From Cryptomeria japonica (Eukaryota > Streptophyta > Pinopsida > Cupressales > Cupressaceae): a DNA stretch of 64,000 nt. A program made the position numbers and the translations under genes. This document shows positions 48,608 to 60,980 of this stretch, one piece after another. The stretch spans positions 185,923,619 through 185,987,618 of the forward strand of contig NC_081410.1 of NCBI RefSeq assembly GCF_030272615.1, in the 5' to 3' direction. Under the pieces are notes generated by a model that had not been told where the DNA came from, did not search any database, and saw only the letters and a list, made by a program, of their open reading frames with translations. The stretch's first letter is position 1. Each line of letters starts with the position of its first letter.

Positions 48608-49391
48608 TGTTAGGATTGATGATATTTCTAAAGATACTAAGAGGGGGGTGAATCAGTATCTAACTGGTATACAAAATTTCTAACCTTATTATGTATTTTG
48701 CATTCCAAAACAGTGTATCGGTAAACAATAATTAATGTAGTAAATATGAACAATAAAGACAACATAGAAAGCACACCATAACACAATATTTTTAGCAAGG
48801 AAACCTTGTGTGGGATTTGTGACCCATAATATTCACTCACTGGCCAATGAATGGATATTACTTACAATGTGGTGCCTACACATGCAGGAAGGCCAACTGC
48901 CTAGAGCTCACTGCTCAAATACAAAAGGAAGTCTCACTGACTTACAAAATGGATTATGGAAATCCAATATAATGTACTGCTACAAAACAGAATCTGCTAT
49001 GCCAGGTTCAATACCAGTTTAAGCTCATACAATAACCAAAAACCCTTATATAAAATCTACCTTAATATTCGCTTATCATGTTTATCCTATCCATCTTCTC
49101 ACTCTCTCTCAAAATTATTTACAAGATCTCATACTTATATATAGGTCTATTACAATATGTCATGTCAGCTTACAAAAAGATATTACAATTAAATACAAAA
49201 TAAAATAATCAAAATCATGTTGGTTGAGATGTCGTTAAACATTATTGTCGTTGCCAGTGAACTATCTGTCGATGCTAGTGTCGGTGCCTGCCGGTGATTT
49301 ACTAGATGAATACCTTAAGGTCCACAAGGTTGCTATCAATGATAACACCTTCAATCACCTTTAACTACCATTAGAGTGTGCAATGCCAACA
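48608..49391 (-). repeat. 3' LTR of element B
   Basis: The plus strand runs TGTTAGGATTGATG to GCAATGCCAACA, 784 bp, clearly homologous to the A LTRs (shared stretch CATTCCAAAACAGTGTATCG). The expected TSD copy at its left side is GTGAT (48603-48607). Confidence 0.85.
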
Positions 49392-49611
49392 ATCTCCCCC
49401 TTTGGCATTGATGGCAACACTCATGAGAAAAATCCAAAATTGTGTATCCAAAAATTGAAGTCCAAAAAACTTACCAAAACTGTGTGCTCCCCCTGAGTAG
49501 ATGATCTCTTCTGGCAATCATTTTTCTTAATACTACTACTCCCCCTTTGACATCAATGACAAAGGTTGTCAAAATTGCCAAATGAGTGCAGTCTTCAACT
49601 TGAACAATGTA
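49392..49611 (-). other. Polypurine tract and 3' non-coding zone of element B
   Basis: Carries the same three G-rich boxes as in A (about 49546, 49492 and 49397, minus strand), the last abutting the LTR. Confidence 0.75.
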
Positions 49612-52600
49612 ACTAGTTGGTTACAATCTGGAATAAGTCTGCTAAGACCAAGTTCAAACTCTAAGTAAACTTGTTGCTATCCTTCAAAGCTGCCTCTATT
49701 TTCTAAATAGTACCGGTGAGATGATGCATTTCCTCTTCTGGTGTCTTCTGTCCTTGAATTAGTTCCTCAGAGATCTCTTTCCTTAGAGAGATGAGGTTAT
49801 CTAACTTTGGACTGAGTCTACATTTTAGCTCTTTGGCTTTTCCCTTTATTCTTTCCTTCTCTTTCTCTAACTTTTCCAGTTTTTCTTCAAATCCAGCAAT
49901 TTCTTTATCAATATCAGCTATGTCATTAATCTCCTTTTGAACTTTTCTGATTTCCTTATCAATATCCACTATCAAAAGATTTGTCTTACAAGTGTCCTTG
50001 TATAGTTCCTTGAACTCCAAAATTGTTTTATTCAGTGTCGGTAATAGAGTGTCAATGTGTTCCGTGCACTTCTTTATTGTTTCTTCAAATAATTTTCCTC
50101 TTTCTTTTTCCATTTTCTCCTTAAATGTTTCTTCATTTATTTGATCTATAGTTAGTATATTGCCAATAATATATTTAGACAATGTGTCTAACCGACTCAA
50201 AGAATCCTTATTATCTACATTGTATCTGGGTGCAATTAACTTAAGAATGGGTATTGTGTCATCTATAGCCTTATAGGCCAATGCATTACAATTTGTAATT
50301 TTCTTTATTGAATCAAGAAGTACTTCAGTTACATTGGTTGGTCTAAATTCTATAATTGAAGTACCAGATGACTGCCCAACTACCTTCACAATCTCTATGC
50401 TGCCAGTGTGAGTAACCACTTTGCTTGTCTCGACCTCTGGTGGGCCAGTTTGTGTATGCATTTCCATTAGCAAAGGTTTAGGATTTTTAGTGGATGTCGG
50501 TGGCACTATCTCAGTGTGTACCTGTGAATGAACTTATTTCTTTGCTTGTGTATCTACTTGTTTCACAGTGTTATCTACCAGTATCACTGTCTGTTTCTCT
50601 ACATCATCCACTACCGGTATCTTAGTTGTTGTCTCCGTTGGTTTCTCAAAGCTTGCATTAGTGTTATCAGTAACCATGCCACTAACCAAGGGATCAACTA
50701 AATGTTTAGTTTTTTCTGACCTCTCTGTTTGAGTCTCAATCCCAATCTCAATGTTTTCAGCCGGTTGCTCAGTAGCAACATCATTTTTCTTTTCCTCGAT
50801 GCTTTCTTTATCAACTACAATATTAACCTCCTGAGTGTCAATGTTCATTGTGTACAAAATTTCAGACTCAGGGTTTGTGTCCTCATGTGGTGTTTCTGTT
50901 GGATTAACTGAAGGTGGTGGTAGGTTATCAGTCACTTTTATATTGGGTAGTCCACCTACCTTGCCTTTTCCCTTGTCTCGATCCATTTGATATACTTTAA
51001 AAGTTTTAGGTCTCTTTAGTTCTTGTTTTTCTTTCTCAACAAATAAAATGTCCCATTTATCAGATGTCTCTTCTGCAATTTCATTAACTCTGCTAGTCAT
51101 TAGGCTTACATGTTGGTGTCCACTTGCAAAGACTATTTTGTTTGCTTCACTGATTAGTTCATCAATTTCTTCAATAGATTTTACTGGATGTATAGCAAGT
51201 AGTTTCTCTATTTTAGTTTTCTTATCAAGTTCCATAATTGCTAAACTTTTAGCATCTAACCGCCTATATAGATCACTAGGCTAATCATCTAAAACCTCTA
51301 TTAACACTTTCTTGTAAATGTCTAGATGTAGGATGATGCTATTCTCTGCACTCTCTTTCTCTTCATTTGTGAATGTATCATACAACTTTCTTACATTGGA
51401 TAAATTACCATCATCTGTTATCTCATTTAACAAGTTTTCCAGTGGTGGTATAACCTGTTATTGCTTTTTCTTTTTAGGTGTCAACTTCTTGATCGGTGGC
51501 CTAGCTACCTATTGCTTCTTCCTTGCCTTCTTTGGTGTAGGAGAGGGTACCGGTGAGGGTTTTCTCTTCCTATCTACTCTTTTGAATTCTTCACTTTCTG
51601 ATGATGTGCCAACCGGTGAGAGATGAGCCTCCAGTTGTAATCCTTCAAGGTCACTCTCCTTGATACCAGTGATATTCATTATGTTTTCCTTTATTTCTTT
51701 CACTTGCTTGGTGGAACTCCTTATATATTTTTCTCTTTTCTTGCTCTGTTTTAGTGTCTGCACACTACTTTCTATTGTCTTAGCATTACCAAACACTTGT
51801 TGTTCTAGTTCTCTAGGGGCTTCAAGTAGGGCTTTGGCATATGTTTCAATTATGTTTACATCAACCTCATATCCCATCTTTGTCACCCATATAGTTCTAG
51901 GAAGAACTGCCTCCATCCATATCTCATCCTTCTTAATTACAAAATAAATTTCCTTCTCATACTTGTCTACAATGCTTTGTGGTAATCTTTCCCTTGTTTT
52001 CATTTTTGCTTTAAAGTCTTGAAAATACTTAGTGATATTGTTATCCTTATCTGTCCCCATACTGGTGAAGATATCTAACAATTGTTTCCCTACCAATATA
52101 TCATAACCAAAGCCTTTCTTACCTATACCGGGAACCTCTTTTGTAAGATATAGCATTAAACATACAAGAAGATTGCCAAAATGGAAAGTACCTTTCTTGT
52201 CTCCTTTTATCTTCTTTAGATTATCAATAAACTCATCTTTCAACCACTCACATACATCTATTTTTGCATCACTGTTAACCATATCATATGCACTTTTAAT
52301 ACAAAGACTTGAAACTGAGTTCAGTCGGTTAGCATGTGTGGTTTTATATCCTAAGATCATGCTTATGAATCTAACATTTATGTCTTTTACATCATTAACT
52401 CTCAGGGATCTACTGTCATAGGTTGCACCTATTAGACTTATCACTGTGTTATTGGGAACCTTCTTAGTTTTATCTGGCCTGTTACTGGTGGAGGGTAAGC
52501 TAGTCACTACCCTAACTGCTTCCTTAGTGATTTTGTGAATGGAGTCTAGCCAAAAGAGTTCACCATGAACTCTGCTAAGCACAATCCTTACCATTTCCTT

Positions 52601-52924
52601 AGGAAATTCTTAGATGTCAAGGATTTCCACAAAACCTAGGGTTTGCATAACCTTATGTTTGGGTTTCACAATTCCACTTTAATCATAGATAACATTTTTA
52701 TACATTTTCATTATTTCTTCGGAACCTAATTCCTCAATGTGGCAATGAATATATATTCTAGGGTCTTTTGCATATGCAACTCCTTTAGGGATTTTTGAAA
52801 AATCACCTAGGGTATCATCCTTTTTTGCTACATTGGGCATAATCTTGAAAATGGGCCTGGGGCATTTAACTACCTCTATAACAGTAGGGTTTGCAATAAA
52901 TTCTGGAGTAGAGGAGGAAGCCAT
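49612..52924 (-). pseudogene. Large ORF of element B (about 1,100 codons)
   Basis: Starts MASSSTPEFIANP at 52924. It is better preserved than in A: open sections 52594-51509 (361 codons), 51235-50534 and 50506-49703 lie in one frame or nearly so, separated by a few stops near 52680, 52615, 51507, 51460, 51282 and 50533. It has the same domain order as in A, including GRVHGELFWLDS-like and KQLLDIFTSMG motifs, the basic Pro-rich linker and the coiled-coil C-terminus (IAGFEEKLEKLEKEKERIKG). The homologous length and spread-out damage indicate that the ancestor encoded one intact protein. Function unknown. Confidence 0.78.
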
Positions 52925-53199
52925 TGATAAATACCTTAATCTGCTTGATAGGTTTGGATGCTTGAATGAATTTGCTTCACTTCTTGCTATGGATGCCTTC
53001 ACTTGGATTTTCGCACTCTTAGGAAGTTTGAATGCTCAGTGAATGAAAAAGAGGGAAAAGCACTGATTTATAATGTCTTTTCTTCCAACAACCACAAAAA
53101 AAATGCCTGTCGGTTAAGTGAAACTTAACACATCTGCCGGTAAAGAAGAAGTTCATCTTCTCACCATCAACCGAGGGTAACTTGCATCATTTTCAACTT

Positions 53200-53648
53200 G
53201 TTGCCATACCCCCAAAAGGTTTCTTTTCAGTTGGATGAAGAATCTCCTACTGGTGGAGTAATACTTTTTTCTACCGGTGAAGGAATAGTCTCATCAACAT
53301 TCTAATCTCTCTTTCTAATCCATTGTTTTGAAAATTCTTTCTTTACCTCATCTACCTTCTCTTTGCCTTTCAAACTGGGTCCTTTATTATTTGTCAGTGA
53401 TGCCTTACTTTTAAAATTTTTTGTGATATGTCCAATCTTGTTACAAGCATAACAAGTCACATTGTTATTCTGAATAGCCTTTCCATATCCTATACCGATG
53501 TGTTCTGCATTGATTAGATAAGTGCCCAGATATTCCACAAACATAACATCTTACATTCATTCTGCAATTTTCTAAATTATGACCAATTTTGTTGCATTTG
53601 GAATATTGATCGGTGGGTGCATTAATGTTCTTATTGGTATTTTGGATA
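53200..53648 (-). pseudogene. C-terminal part of the gag-like ORF of element B
   Basis: Shows three of the zinc-knuckle units seen in A: YSKCNKIGHNLENC, CYVCGISGHLSNQC and CYACNKIGHITKNF. They are followed by a Lys-rich tail (GPSLKGKEKVDEVKKEFSKQ). The last unit ends in Phe, not Cys, as its counterpart in A ends in Tyr. A frameshift lies near 53500. The upstream coiled coil is displaced by E4. Confidence 0.75.
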
Positions 53649-54711
53649 TGTTGATATGGTTTTGTCATTGATGTCAACACTTTTCAACACTTGTTAACAC
53701 TTTTTAACACTTGTTAACACTTGTCAACCTTATCAGCACTTGGAGATCTTTGGTTTTGTCCACTAGCATGCCAGTGACTTATGCACAGTCACCGATATTT
53801 GGTTCACCGACAGGTTATATTGTTCACCGGCACTTGGAATGACTTGGAGACTACCTCGTCATGTCAAAGACATGATTTGATCACTTGGTTTTGGTGATTT
53901 GGTTATTGATCTAATCGGGTTGCATATTTGTTATTATCGGCAAATAGGTCCATGTTATGCACCGGCAAGCATATCTATTCTAGATCAGCACATCACGTTC
54001 TGGAGATGATTTGTTATTATTGTAAATGCATTGAGCCAACATGATGCATCACATATTGATTTATTTGTAATTGATTTTATTTTAATATTCTTTGTAATCC
54101 GACCTACTCATTTAGTCTTAGCTTTCGGTATAAATGTAAGATCTCATTTGTGAGATTGATATAGTATTGAAATGGGAATGTAAGTAAGTGTGAATATGCA
54201 AAAATAAGTAGATCTATACACGCAGACATCATTTGAAGATTGAAGGAAGGTTTTGAGAAGATAATCAGAGCTTAACAAGTACTGAATCCAACATATGAAG
54301 ATGCTATATTGAGCAGTAGATTATCATTGGATTTAACCATCCAATTGTAGTCAGTGTGACTCCCATTTTGTGATTGAGCAGTGAGCTCTAGGCATCTGGT
54401 CATTCTGAATGTGCAGACTCCATATTGTACACACATACTATCTATAGTAGTATCATTTGATTGTGGGTAAGGCTTCCCACCGTGGTTTTTCCCCTTACAA
54501 GGAATTCCACATACAAATATTTGTGTTATGTGTTGTGGATGTTATTGTCTTTCTATTTCATGCATTAATCTTTACCAGTATTACAATTAACTGATAAAAT
54601 TGTCTTACAGCATAAAGTTTGGTTTATCGGCATTAAGCATTAAGTTTTGGTTTGAATTTATTGGACAACTGATTCACCCCCCCCCATCTTAGTTGTCTCT
54701 GGGACCTAACA
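53649..54711 (+). repeat. 5' LTR of E4
   Basis: TGTTGATATGGTTTTGTC to GGGACCTAACA, 1063 bp. It contains TTGTCATTGATGTCAAC near the start, tandem CAACACTT units (53675-53730), a TATAAAT box (54129-54135) and a C-run before the end. Confidence 0.88.
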
Positions 54712-54713
54712 AT

Positions 54714-54725
54714 TGGTATTAGAGC
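54714..54725 (+). other. Primer binding site, initiator-Met tRNA type (E4)
   Basis: TGGTATTAGAGC, one change from the consensus TGGTATCAGAGC, lies two bases after the LTR end. Confidence 0.87.
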
Positions 54726-54768
54726 CTATTCCTCTATTTGTAGAAGTTTAACAACTTGAGGAGATCCA

Positions 54769-57238
54769 ATGTCTTCTAACTATTTCAGGAAGGACAGTCC
54801 TAAACTTGATGGAACCAACTATGGCATATGGAAGATCAGGATGGAGACACATTTGAATTGCATTAGAAAGGACATATGGGATGTTACAAAGAATGGTTAT
54901 ACTGCTCCTACTCAAGGTCAACCTAATCCACCAAACTTGGCTAAAGATGAGGAAAATGATTGCAAAGCAAGAGAAGCACTTTTGAGCGCATTGTCAGATC
55001 AGCAAATCATGGGATTATCAGATAGATCTACTACTAAATCTATTTGGGACAAATTGGAAACATTGAATGAAGGAGATTCCATAGTCAAAATTCAAAACTT
55101 GAATGCTTCCGAGTCAGGTATGAAAATCTGAAAATGGAAGAAGATGAAAGAATTTCTTCTTTTATGGAAAGAGTAAATGAAATTGTTTTGGGTATACAAT
55201 GTTGTGGAGGAACCTTAAGTGAAGATGATATTATTTCTAAAGTTATAAGAGATTTTCCACTAGCATATAAAATGAATTGAGAACAATGCTTAATGCATCA
55301 GTATCTAGAGACACTTTGGTTGGAAAAATTTCAGCTTTTGAACTTGAGGAATTTGGCCCTGTTGCTATTATTAAGACAGATTTAGCTTTCAAGGCATCAT
55401 CATTTGGAGCATCATCATTATCATCTGAGAAATATGATTGGAAAGCCTTTTATGCAAGAGAAGTTGAAGAAATCAGAAAGGAGAATGAAGAACTAGAAGA
55501 GCTTGAAGCACTATTTGCAAGGAAAATGCCTAAGGTCCAGTTGGAAGTAAGTATGAAGGTAAAGAAACCTTTAAATGTTTCAACTGCAATAAAATTGCTC
55601 ATATGGCTTCTAGGTGTCCCAATAGACATGCAAGATTAAGAGAAGAAGCTAAAAGAACATATAAGCCTAACCCTGATTATCAAAGATACAAGTTTAAGAA
55701 GAATACAGACAAATCTTGTTATTATGTTGATGAAGGAGTTACTGATGATTTTGATGAGGATCCGGTAGACAATGGATGGGATTTTGTTGCTATAACAGAA
55801 GATCAACCGACACCTATTGTTCAACCAGTAGGGCAGGCCCTGGTAGCTAAAATTGAAGATAAGGATGAATGGATTATTGATTCCAGATGTTCACATCACA
55901 TGACTGGTGATAAGAGTAAATTATTAACCTTTCAGGATTACAATGGAGGTCTAGTAAGATTTGGAGATGATAAAGCTTGTTTGATCAAAGGAAAAAGAAC
56001 TATATCTTTTGATGGTAAGCACAATACTGATAATGTTTACTATGTTGAAGGTTTGAAGCATAATCTTTTGAGTGTTGGTCAATTAGTTGAGAAAGGATTT
56101 CAGTTACAATTCAAGAATGGTAAATGCAAAATCTTAAACAAAATTGGTTTAGAAATTGCAACCGGTAATCAGACTAGAGGTAATATCTTTCATTTAAATA
56201 ACAATGAGAAAGCATGTTTGATTGCACATATTGATGAAAGCTAGTTATGGCATAAGAGACTTTGTCATGTAAATTTTGATTGCATTGTGAAAATCAGTAC
56301 AACTAAGGCAGTAAGAGATTTACCTAAGATTGTTAAACCTCACAATCCGGTATGTAAGGAATGTCAATTTTGAAAGCAAGTTAGAGCATCTTTCAAGAGT
56401 ATTCCAGATAAATCTAACAATGTTCTTGATTTAATTCATACTAATTTATGTGGTCCAATAAGAACTAGAAGTATACAAGGAGATAGGCATTTCATGCTAA
56501 TCATTGATGACTATTCTAGAATGTGTTAGGTTACTTTTCTCAAGGAGAAATCTGAAGCATTTGGGAGATTCAAAATATTCAAGGTGATGGTAGAGAATGA
56601 AACCGGTAAGAAAATCAAATGTTTGAGATCAGATCAAGGAGGTGAATTCACATCTAAGGAATTTAATACATTCTGTGAAGTGAATGGGATCATAAGACAG
56701 TTATCAGCACCCCGGACACCCCAGCAAAATGGAGTTGTGTAAAGGAAAAACATAACTATTTTGGATGTAGCTAGAAGTATGATATTAGAAGAAAATCTAC
56801 CTCATATATATTGGAGAAAAGCAGTCAATACAATAGTTCATACATTCAACAGAGTTCACATCAAAGGTGAAACCGGTAAGACCCCTCATGAACTATGGTT
56901 TGGTAATACTCCTACTCTTAAATATTTTAGAATATTTGGAAGTAAATGATATATTAGAAGAGATGAGTATATTGGAAAATTTGATCCTAGAAGTGATGAA
57001 GGAATATTTCTTGGTTATTCATCTAAGAGCAAGGCATATAGATGTTTTAACAAGAGATTGTAGAAAATTGTTGAGAGTGCAAATGTGAAGATTGATGAAC
57101 AGTTTAGAGGAAATTCAAGGTACATGGACTCTGAACCGGCAACAGAGATAATCACAAATGAACCTACTATGAGTACACCAGTACAAAATGTTGATCCAGT
57201 TACACTGACATCATCTGAGGATTCAACAGTCACTGAAG
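54769..57238 (+). pseudogene. Copia gag, protease and integrase of E4
   Basis: Begins MSSNYFRKDSPKLDGTNYG. Gag continues with shifts near 55100, 55275 and 55530 to a CCHC knuckle (CFNCNKIAHMASRC). The protease box reads WIIDSRCSHHMTG: the DSG triad has Arg for Gly. The GAG-pre-integrase domain (LWHKRLCHVNFD) and integrase core follow (LIIDDYSR; LRSDQGGEF; PQQNGVV then a TAA where the catalytic Glu codon is expected). Later stops interrupt the region after the integrase. The copy is inactive and ends at the E5 insertion. Confidence 0.9.
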
Positions 57239-58626
57239 TGTTGGATATGACAGCATTTGATGAACCAGTATGTTGATATGATGATAATGTATGTTGTCAT
57301 TGATGTCAATAAGTGTAAGTGAACTAGTATGTAGATTGAAGAGATGTAGTGAACCAGTGTTGGGGTTTCACTAAGTGTGACTACTGGTTGATAATCTCAG
57401 CTCTATGGTTATCGGTTTTATGATCCAGCTTGTGCGATGCAACCGATGATACTTTGTCATGAGTTAGCTAAGAGATGTGAATGAGATCGAGGTGCCACAT
57501 CATCCTTGTGTGCATAAAGGATTGAGGTATGAGGAGATCGACCGTGTTTGAAGTCTACCTTGGGAATGATCATTCTTCTTAGTGGAATAAGAAGAAAGCG
57601 TGATGGGTTACTGATTCCCATGTGTGGTGAAGAATGAATGATGCATATTGTCTTGTGATCTATTTGAAATTGTAATACTCTATGCAATGTGTTTGGATGG
57701 TCAGGATTGGACTGCCTGTGTTGTAAACCTAAGATGCTTAGGGTTTATGCTACCAACCTATCTATTGTCTATAAGGTCAATGATGTTCGTTATTGTAAGG
57801 TTTTTGGCAAATGTTGTGTGTGTGTATATCTGAGTGATGAGATACTTGATACTTGCTAGCCCAGTAAGAGGGAAACTACAGAGTGTGATTGCAGAGTAGA
57901 GGATATGAAAAGGATCTTCCTTGGCATGTAGTGTTGTTATCAAATTAGAAGTTTTACCTGTTGTCTTCTAACCATTTAAACAATTGGAAAATCCCTTTAT
58001 TGGGCAGCTTTAATAGGCTTATTGTAAAACCTGTAACCAGGTGACTCAAGATCATTGAGTTCTTCAAATCCTCTAGCGAGGTAACCTTTAACAGGGTATA
58101 TAGCCATCCCTTAACTGGGTGATCTCTAACAGGATCGGTTCCTAGTGAAATCTTATTGTAAAGTCTTTAAACAAAATAGGCTCCTAACAGGGTGAGCTTC
58201 AAAAGAGTTCAAAAGAAGCTTGTGGGTATTCAGTCCCACCGTGGTTTTTCCCATTTGGGTTTCCATGTGAAAAATCTGTGTGTTATGTGTTATGCATTTT
58301 TCATGTGATGTTTATGAAGTATTTGGTTGAAAGATTATGCATGCAGAGTTAATAGGTTATGGAATTACTAGTATACCACATGCATATGTTTATGGGTGAA
58401 ATTGATGTCAAGTATTGATCATATTTGAAGTGTTCAAACTTATCAGTTTATGGTGTCTGGTGTCTTACTGTGTTTAACCAGTATTCCCATGGTTAAGTTT
58501 AGTAATGGTGATAACCAATTGGTATTGCTTTAGGTAGATAAGTTGTTGGGAGAGTTTTTATCTATACTGATTCATCCCTCCCTCTCAGTACCAGTTGGGG
58601 TATCTATTGTTCATCATTATTATTCA
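57239..58626 (+). repeat. 5' LTR of E5
   Basis: TGTTGGATATGACAGC to ATTATTATTCA. An apparent LTR start at 57271 (TGTTGATATG) is internal, because the homologous 3' LTR extends to 62950 and includes the same preceding AGCATTTGATGAACC. Confidence 0.88.
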
Positions 58627-58628
58627 AT

Positions 58629-58640
58629 TGGTATCAGAGC
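58629..58640 (+). other. Primer binding site, initiator-Met tRNA type (E5)
   Basis: An exact TGGTATCAGAGC, two bases after the LTR end. Confidence 0.92.
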
Positions 58641-58683
58641 AACTCCAGGTCCTCGATAATATAAGCTTAACCACTTGAGGTAA

Positions 58684-59455
58684 AAGATCCTAAGTTCAAT
58701 AGAGATAACTTTAAGATATGGAAGGACAGAATGAAGATTTACATCAAGAGTATGGGTGCTCAACACTGGAGCTATGTTGAGAATGCCTATGTTACTCCCT
58801 TGGCACTCTGACTGATGATCAGAAGAGAGAGATCCAGGAAAATGGGCAAGTCATGGAAGCCCTTATCAGCAGCTTGTCAGATATTGAGTTTATTAATGTA
58901 CAAGACAAGGACACACCTAAGGATGTATGGGATGCACTGGAAAACATCTAAGGTGGTGATGAGCATGTAAAGAAAGCTAAGGAAGAAAGCCTTAGAGGTA
59001 AATTTTAGGATATGAGGATGGTTGAAGGTGAAACCATTCAGTAGTATGGTATTAGGATTAAGACTGTGGTTGGAGATATCAAAAGCACTAGTGGAACTAT
59101 TGATGATACCACTGTTGTTAGTAAAGTTCTTAGATCATTGCTACCAATCTATGCAATTAGAGTTGCTGCTATCTAGGAACTAAAGTCTATTGATAAAACC
59201 AAGGTATCCTTAGATTCTATCATTGCAAAGTTAACTGCATATGAGTTGAATAGCTATGATGTTAGTGTTCAGAAGACTGAGTCAGCCTTTAAAGCATCTA
59301 CTATACCATCTAGAAAAGGAAAAGAAACTAGTACCAGTTATGAGTCCAAACAATGCAAAGATATGGATGATGAAGAGATTCTAATGGAGTTTGAAGCTCT
59401 TCTTTCTAAAAGACTTCCAAAGGGAACTAGAAATATAGAGGTAAACTTCCTTTGA
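58684..59455 (+). pseudogene. Copia gag of E5
   Basis: Reads KDPKFNRDNFKIWKDRMKIY (the start codon is not identifiable) and continues through a Copia gag with several stops (near 58809, 58950, 59009, 59044 and 59175) to KGKETSTSYESK. A one-base shift separates it from the zinc knuckle at 59452. Most stops are TAG at positions where Gln or Trp is likely. Confidence 0.85.
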
Positions 59456-60980
59456 AATGTTTTTCCAGCAACAAGATAGGACATATAGCTGTTAATTGTC
59501 CTAACAATGACAATAAGGATAAACCGGAGAGGTTTAGAAAATATAAAGGAGGAAACAAAATATATTGTCTAGTTGTTGTGGATGAAGGTGTCACTAATGA
59601 AGAAAATGAAGACATAGTGTTTGTAGCAGTAAAGGAAGAAGTGTCAAACAAGAAAGCTCTTGTCTCCTGCATTGACAACTCCAATGAGTGGATAATTGAT
59701 AGTGGTTGTTCTCACCACATGACTGGTGACCAGAGAAAGTTTCTATCTCTGGAGGAATATGATGGAGGTGTTATCAGATTTGGCAACGATGCACCATGCT
59801 TGGTGAAAGGTAAAGGATCCATCTCACTGAATGGAAAGAGCAGTGCAGATGATGTCTACTGGGTAGAAGGTCTTAAGCATAACCTATTGAGTCTTGCTCA
59901 ACTGAATGACAAAGGACTAATTTTAGAATTCGAAGGTGGAATTTGCAGAATAATTGGGAAGACTGGTGAAGTTATTGCAATTGGTAAGCAAACCAGAGGT
60001 AACCTATTTCAGTTGAATGCCAAGATAAGTCGGTGTCTAATGGCTAAGTTTGATGATAGTTGGATATGGCATAGGAGACTCTATCATATGAACTTTTACA
60101 ACATTGTTAAATCCAGAAAGATCAAGGCAGTAAGAGGATTACCTTTGCTGAACAAACCAGAGAATTCTTTGTGCAGAGAATGTCAACTTGGGAAGATGTC
60201 TTCCTCAACTTTTAAAGGTAAGTATTTTTCAGCAGAAAATTTACTTGATCTTGTGCATACTGATTTGTGTGGTCCTATGAAAACTAGAAGTATTCAGGGA
60301 GATAGGTATTTTATGATTCTTACTGATGATTGCTCAAGAATGATGTGGGTCACATTCTTGAAAGACAAGTCTGAAGCATTTGGAAAATTCAAAGCTTTTA
60401 GAGCATTAGTAGAGAAAGAAAGTGGTAGAAAGATAAAATGCCTGAGAACTGATCAAGGAGGAGATTTCACTTCTGATGAATTCAACAATACTATGAAGAT
60501 AATGGTATCAAGAGGCAGTTGTCTACCCCAAGGATACCTCAATAGAATGGCATAACAAAAAGAAATAACAGGACTGTAGTTGAAGCGACTAGAACAATGT
60601 TGATCCAAGGAAACATTGCTCACACTTTTTGGAGAGAAGCAGTGAGCACTACAGTCTACACTATGAACTAGGTACTCATCAAGAAAAGTAAAGATAAAAC
60701 CCCTTATGAGTATTCGACCAAGAAAATCCCCACTATGAGTTACTTTAAAGTGTTTGGTAGTAAGTGCTATATCAAGAGAGGTGAGCATTTGAGAAAATTT
60801 GATGTTAAATGTGATGAAGGAATATTTCTGGGATATTCCACTAAGAGCAAAGCTCTCAAGTGCTACAACAATAGAACATAAAAGATAGTTGAAAGTATCA
60901 ATGTCAGGGTTGATGAATCCCCTGAGGAACCTGAGGAAACATGCATCAAAGAAGTGGAAGATGAACTAGGAATAGCCTTT
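59452..60980 (+). pseudogene. Protease and integrase of E5
   Basis: A long open section (59452-60555) holds the knuckle CFSSNKIGHIAVNC (Ser for the second Cys) and an intact protease box WIIDSGCSHHMTG. The pre-integrase domain (IWHRRLYHMNFYN) and integrase core with LTDDCSR and LRTDQGGDF follow. A shift near 60500 precedes the third catalytic position, where TKRNNRTV has Lys in place of the expected Glu. The integrase C-terminal part (YFKVFGSKCYIKRGE) follows in another frame. Confidence 0.9.

Larger units (their letters stand above)
48608..53648 (-). mobile_element. Element B, second copy of the A family, cut by E4
   Basis: The 3' LTR (48608-49391), G-rich zone, large ORF and C-terminal part of the gag-like ORF are present in the same order as in A. 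At 53648 the sequence switches to the 5' LTR of E4 in the middle of the zinc-knuckle coding region. The rest of B (coiled coil, primer site, 5' LTR, TSD GTGAT expected) is predicted beyond E4/E5. Confidence 0.87.
53649..57238 (+). mobile_element. Copia element E4 (SIRE-like), inserted in B and cut by E5
   Basis: Has a 5' LTR, an iMet primer site and a gag to integrase coding region. The frame stops being E4 at 57238, where the 5' LTR of E5 begins. RT, RNase H and 3' LTR are predicted right of the window. The 5-bp target copy should be GGATA (53644-53648). Confidence 0.88.

Noticed and set aside
57271-57290. Alternative E5 LTR start at TGTTGATATG
   Set aside because: The preceding AGCATTTGATGAACC is also present in the 3' LTR at 62963, so the LTR begins earlier, at 57239 and 62950.
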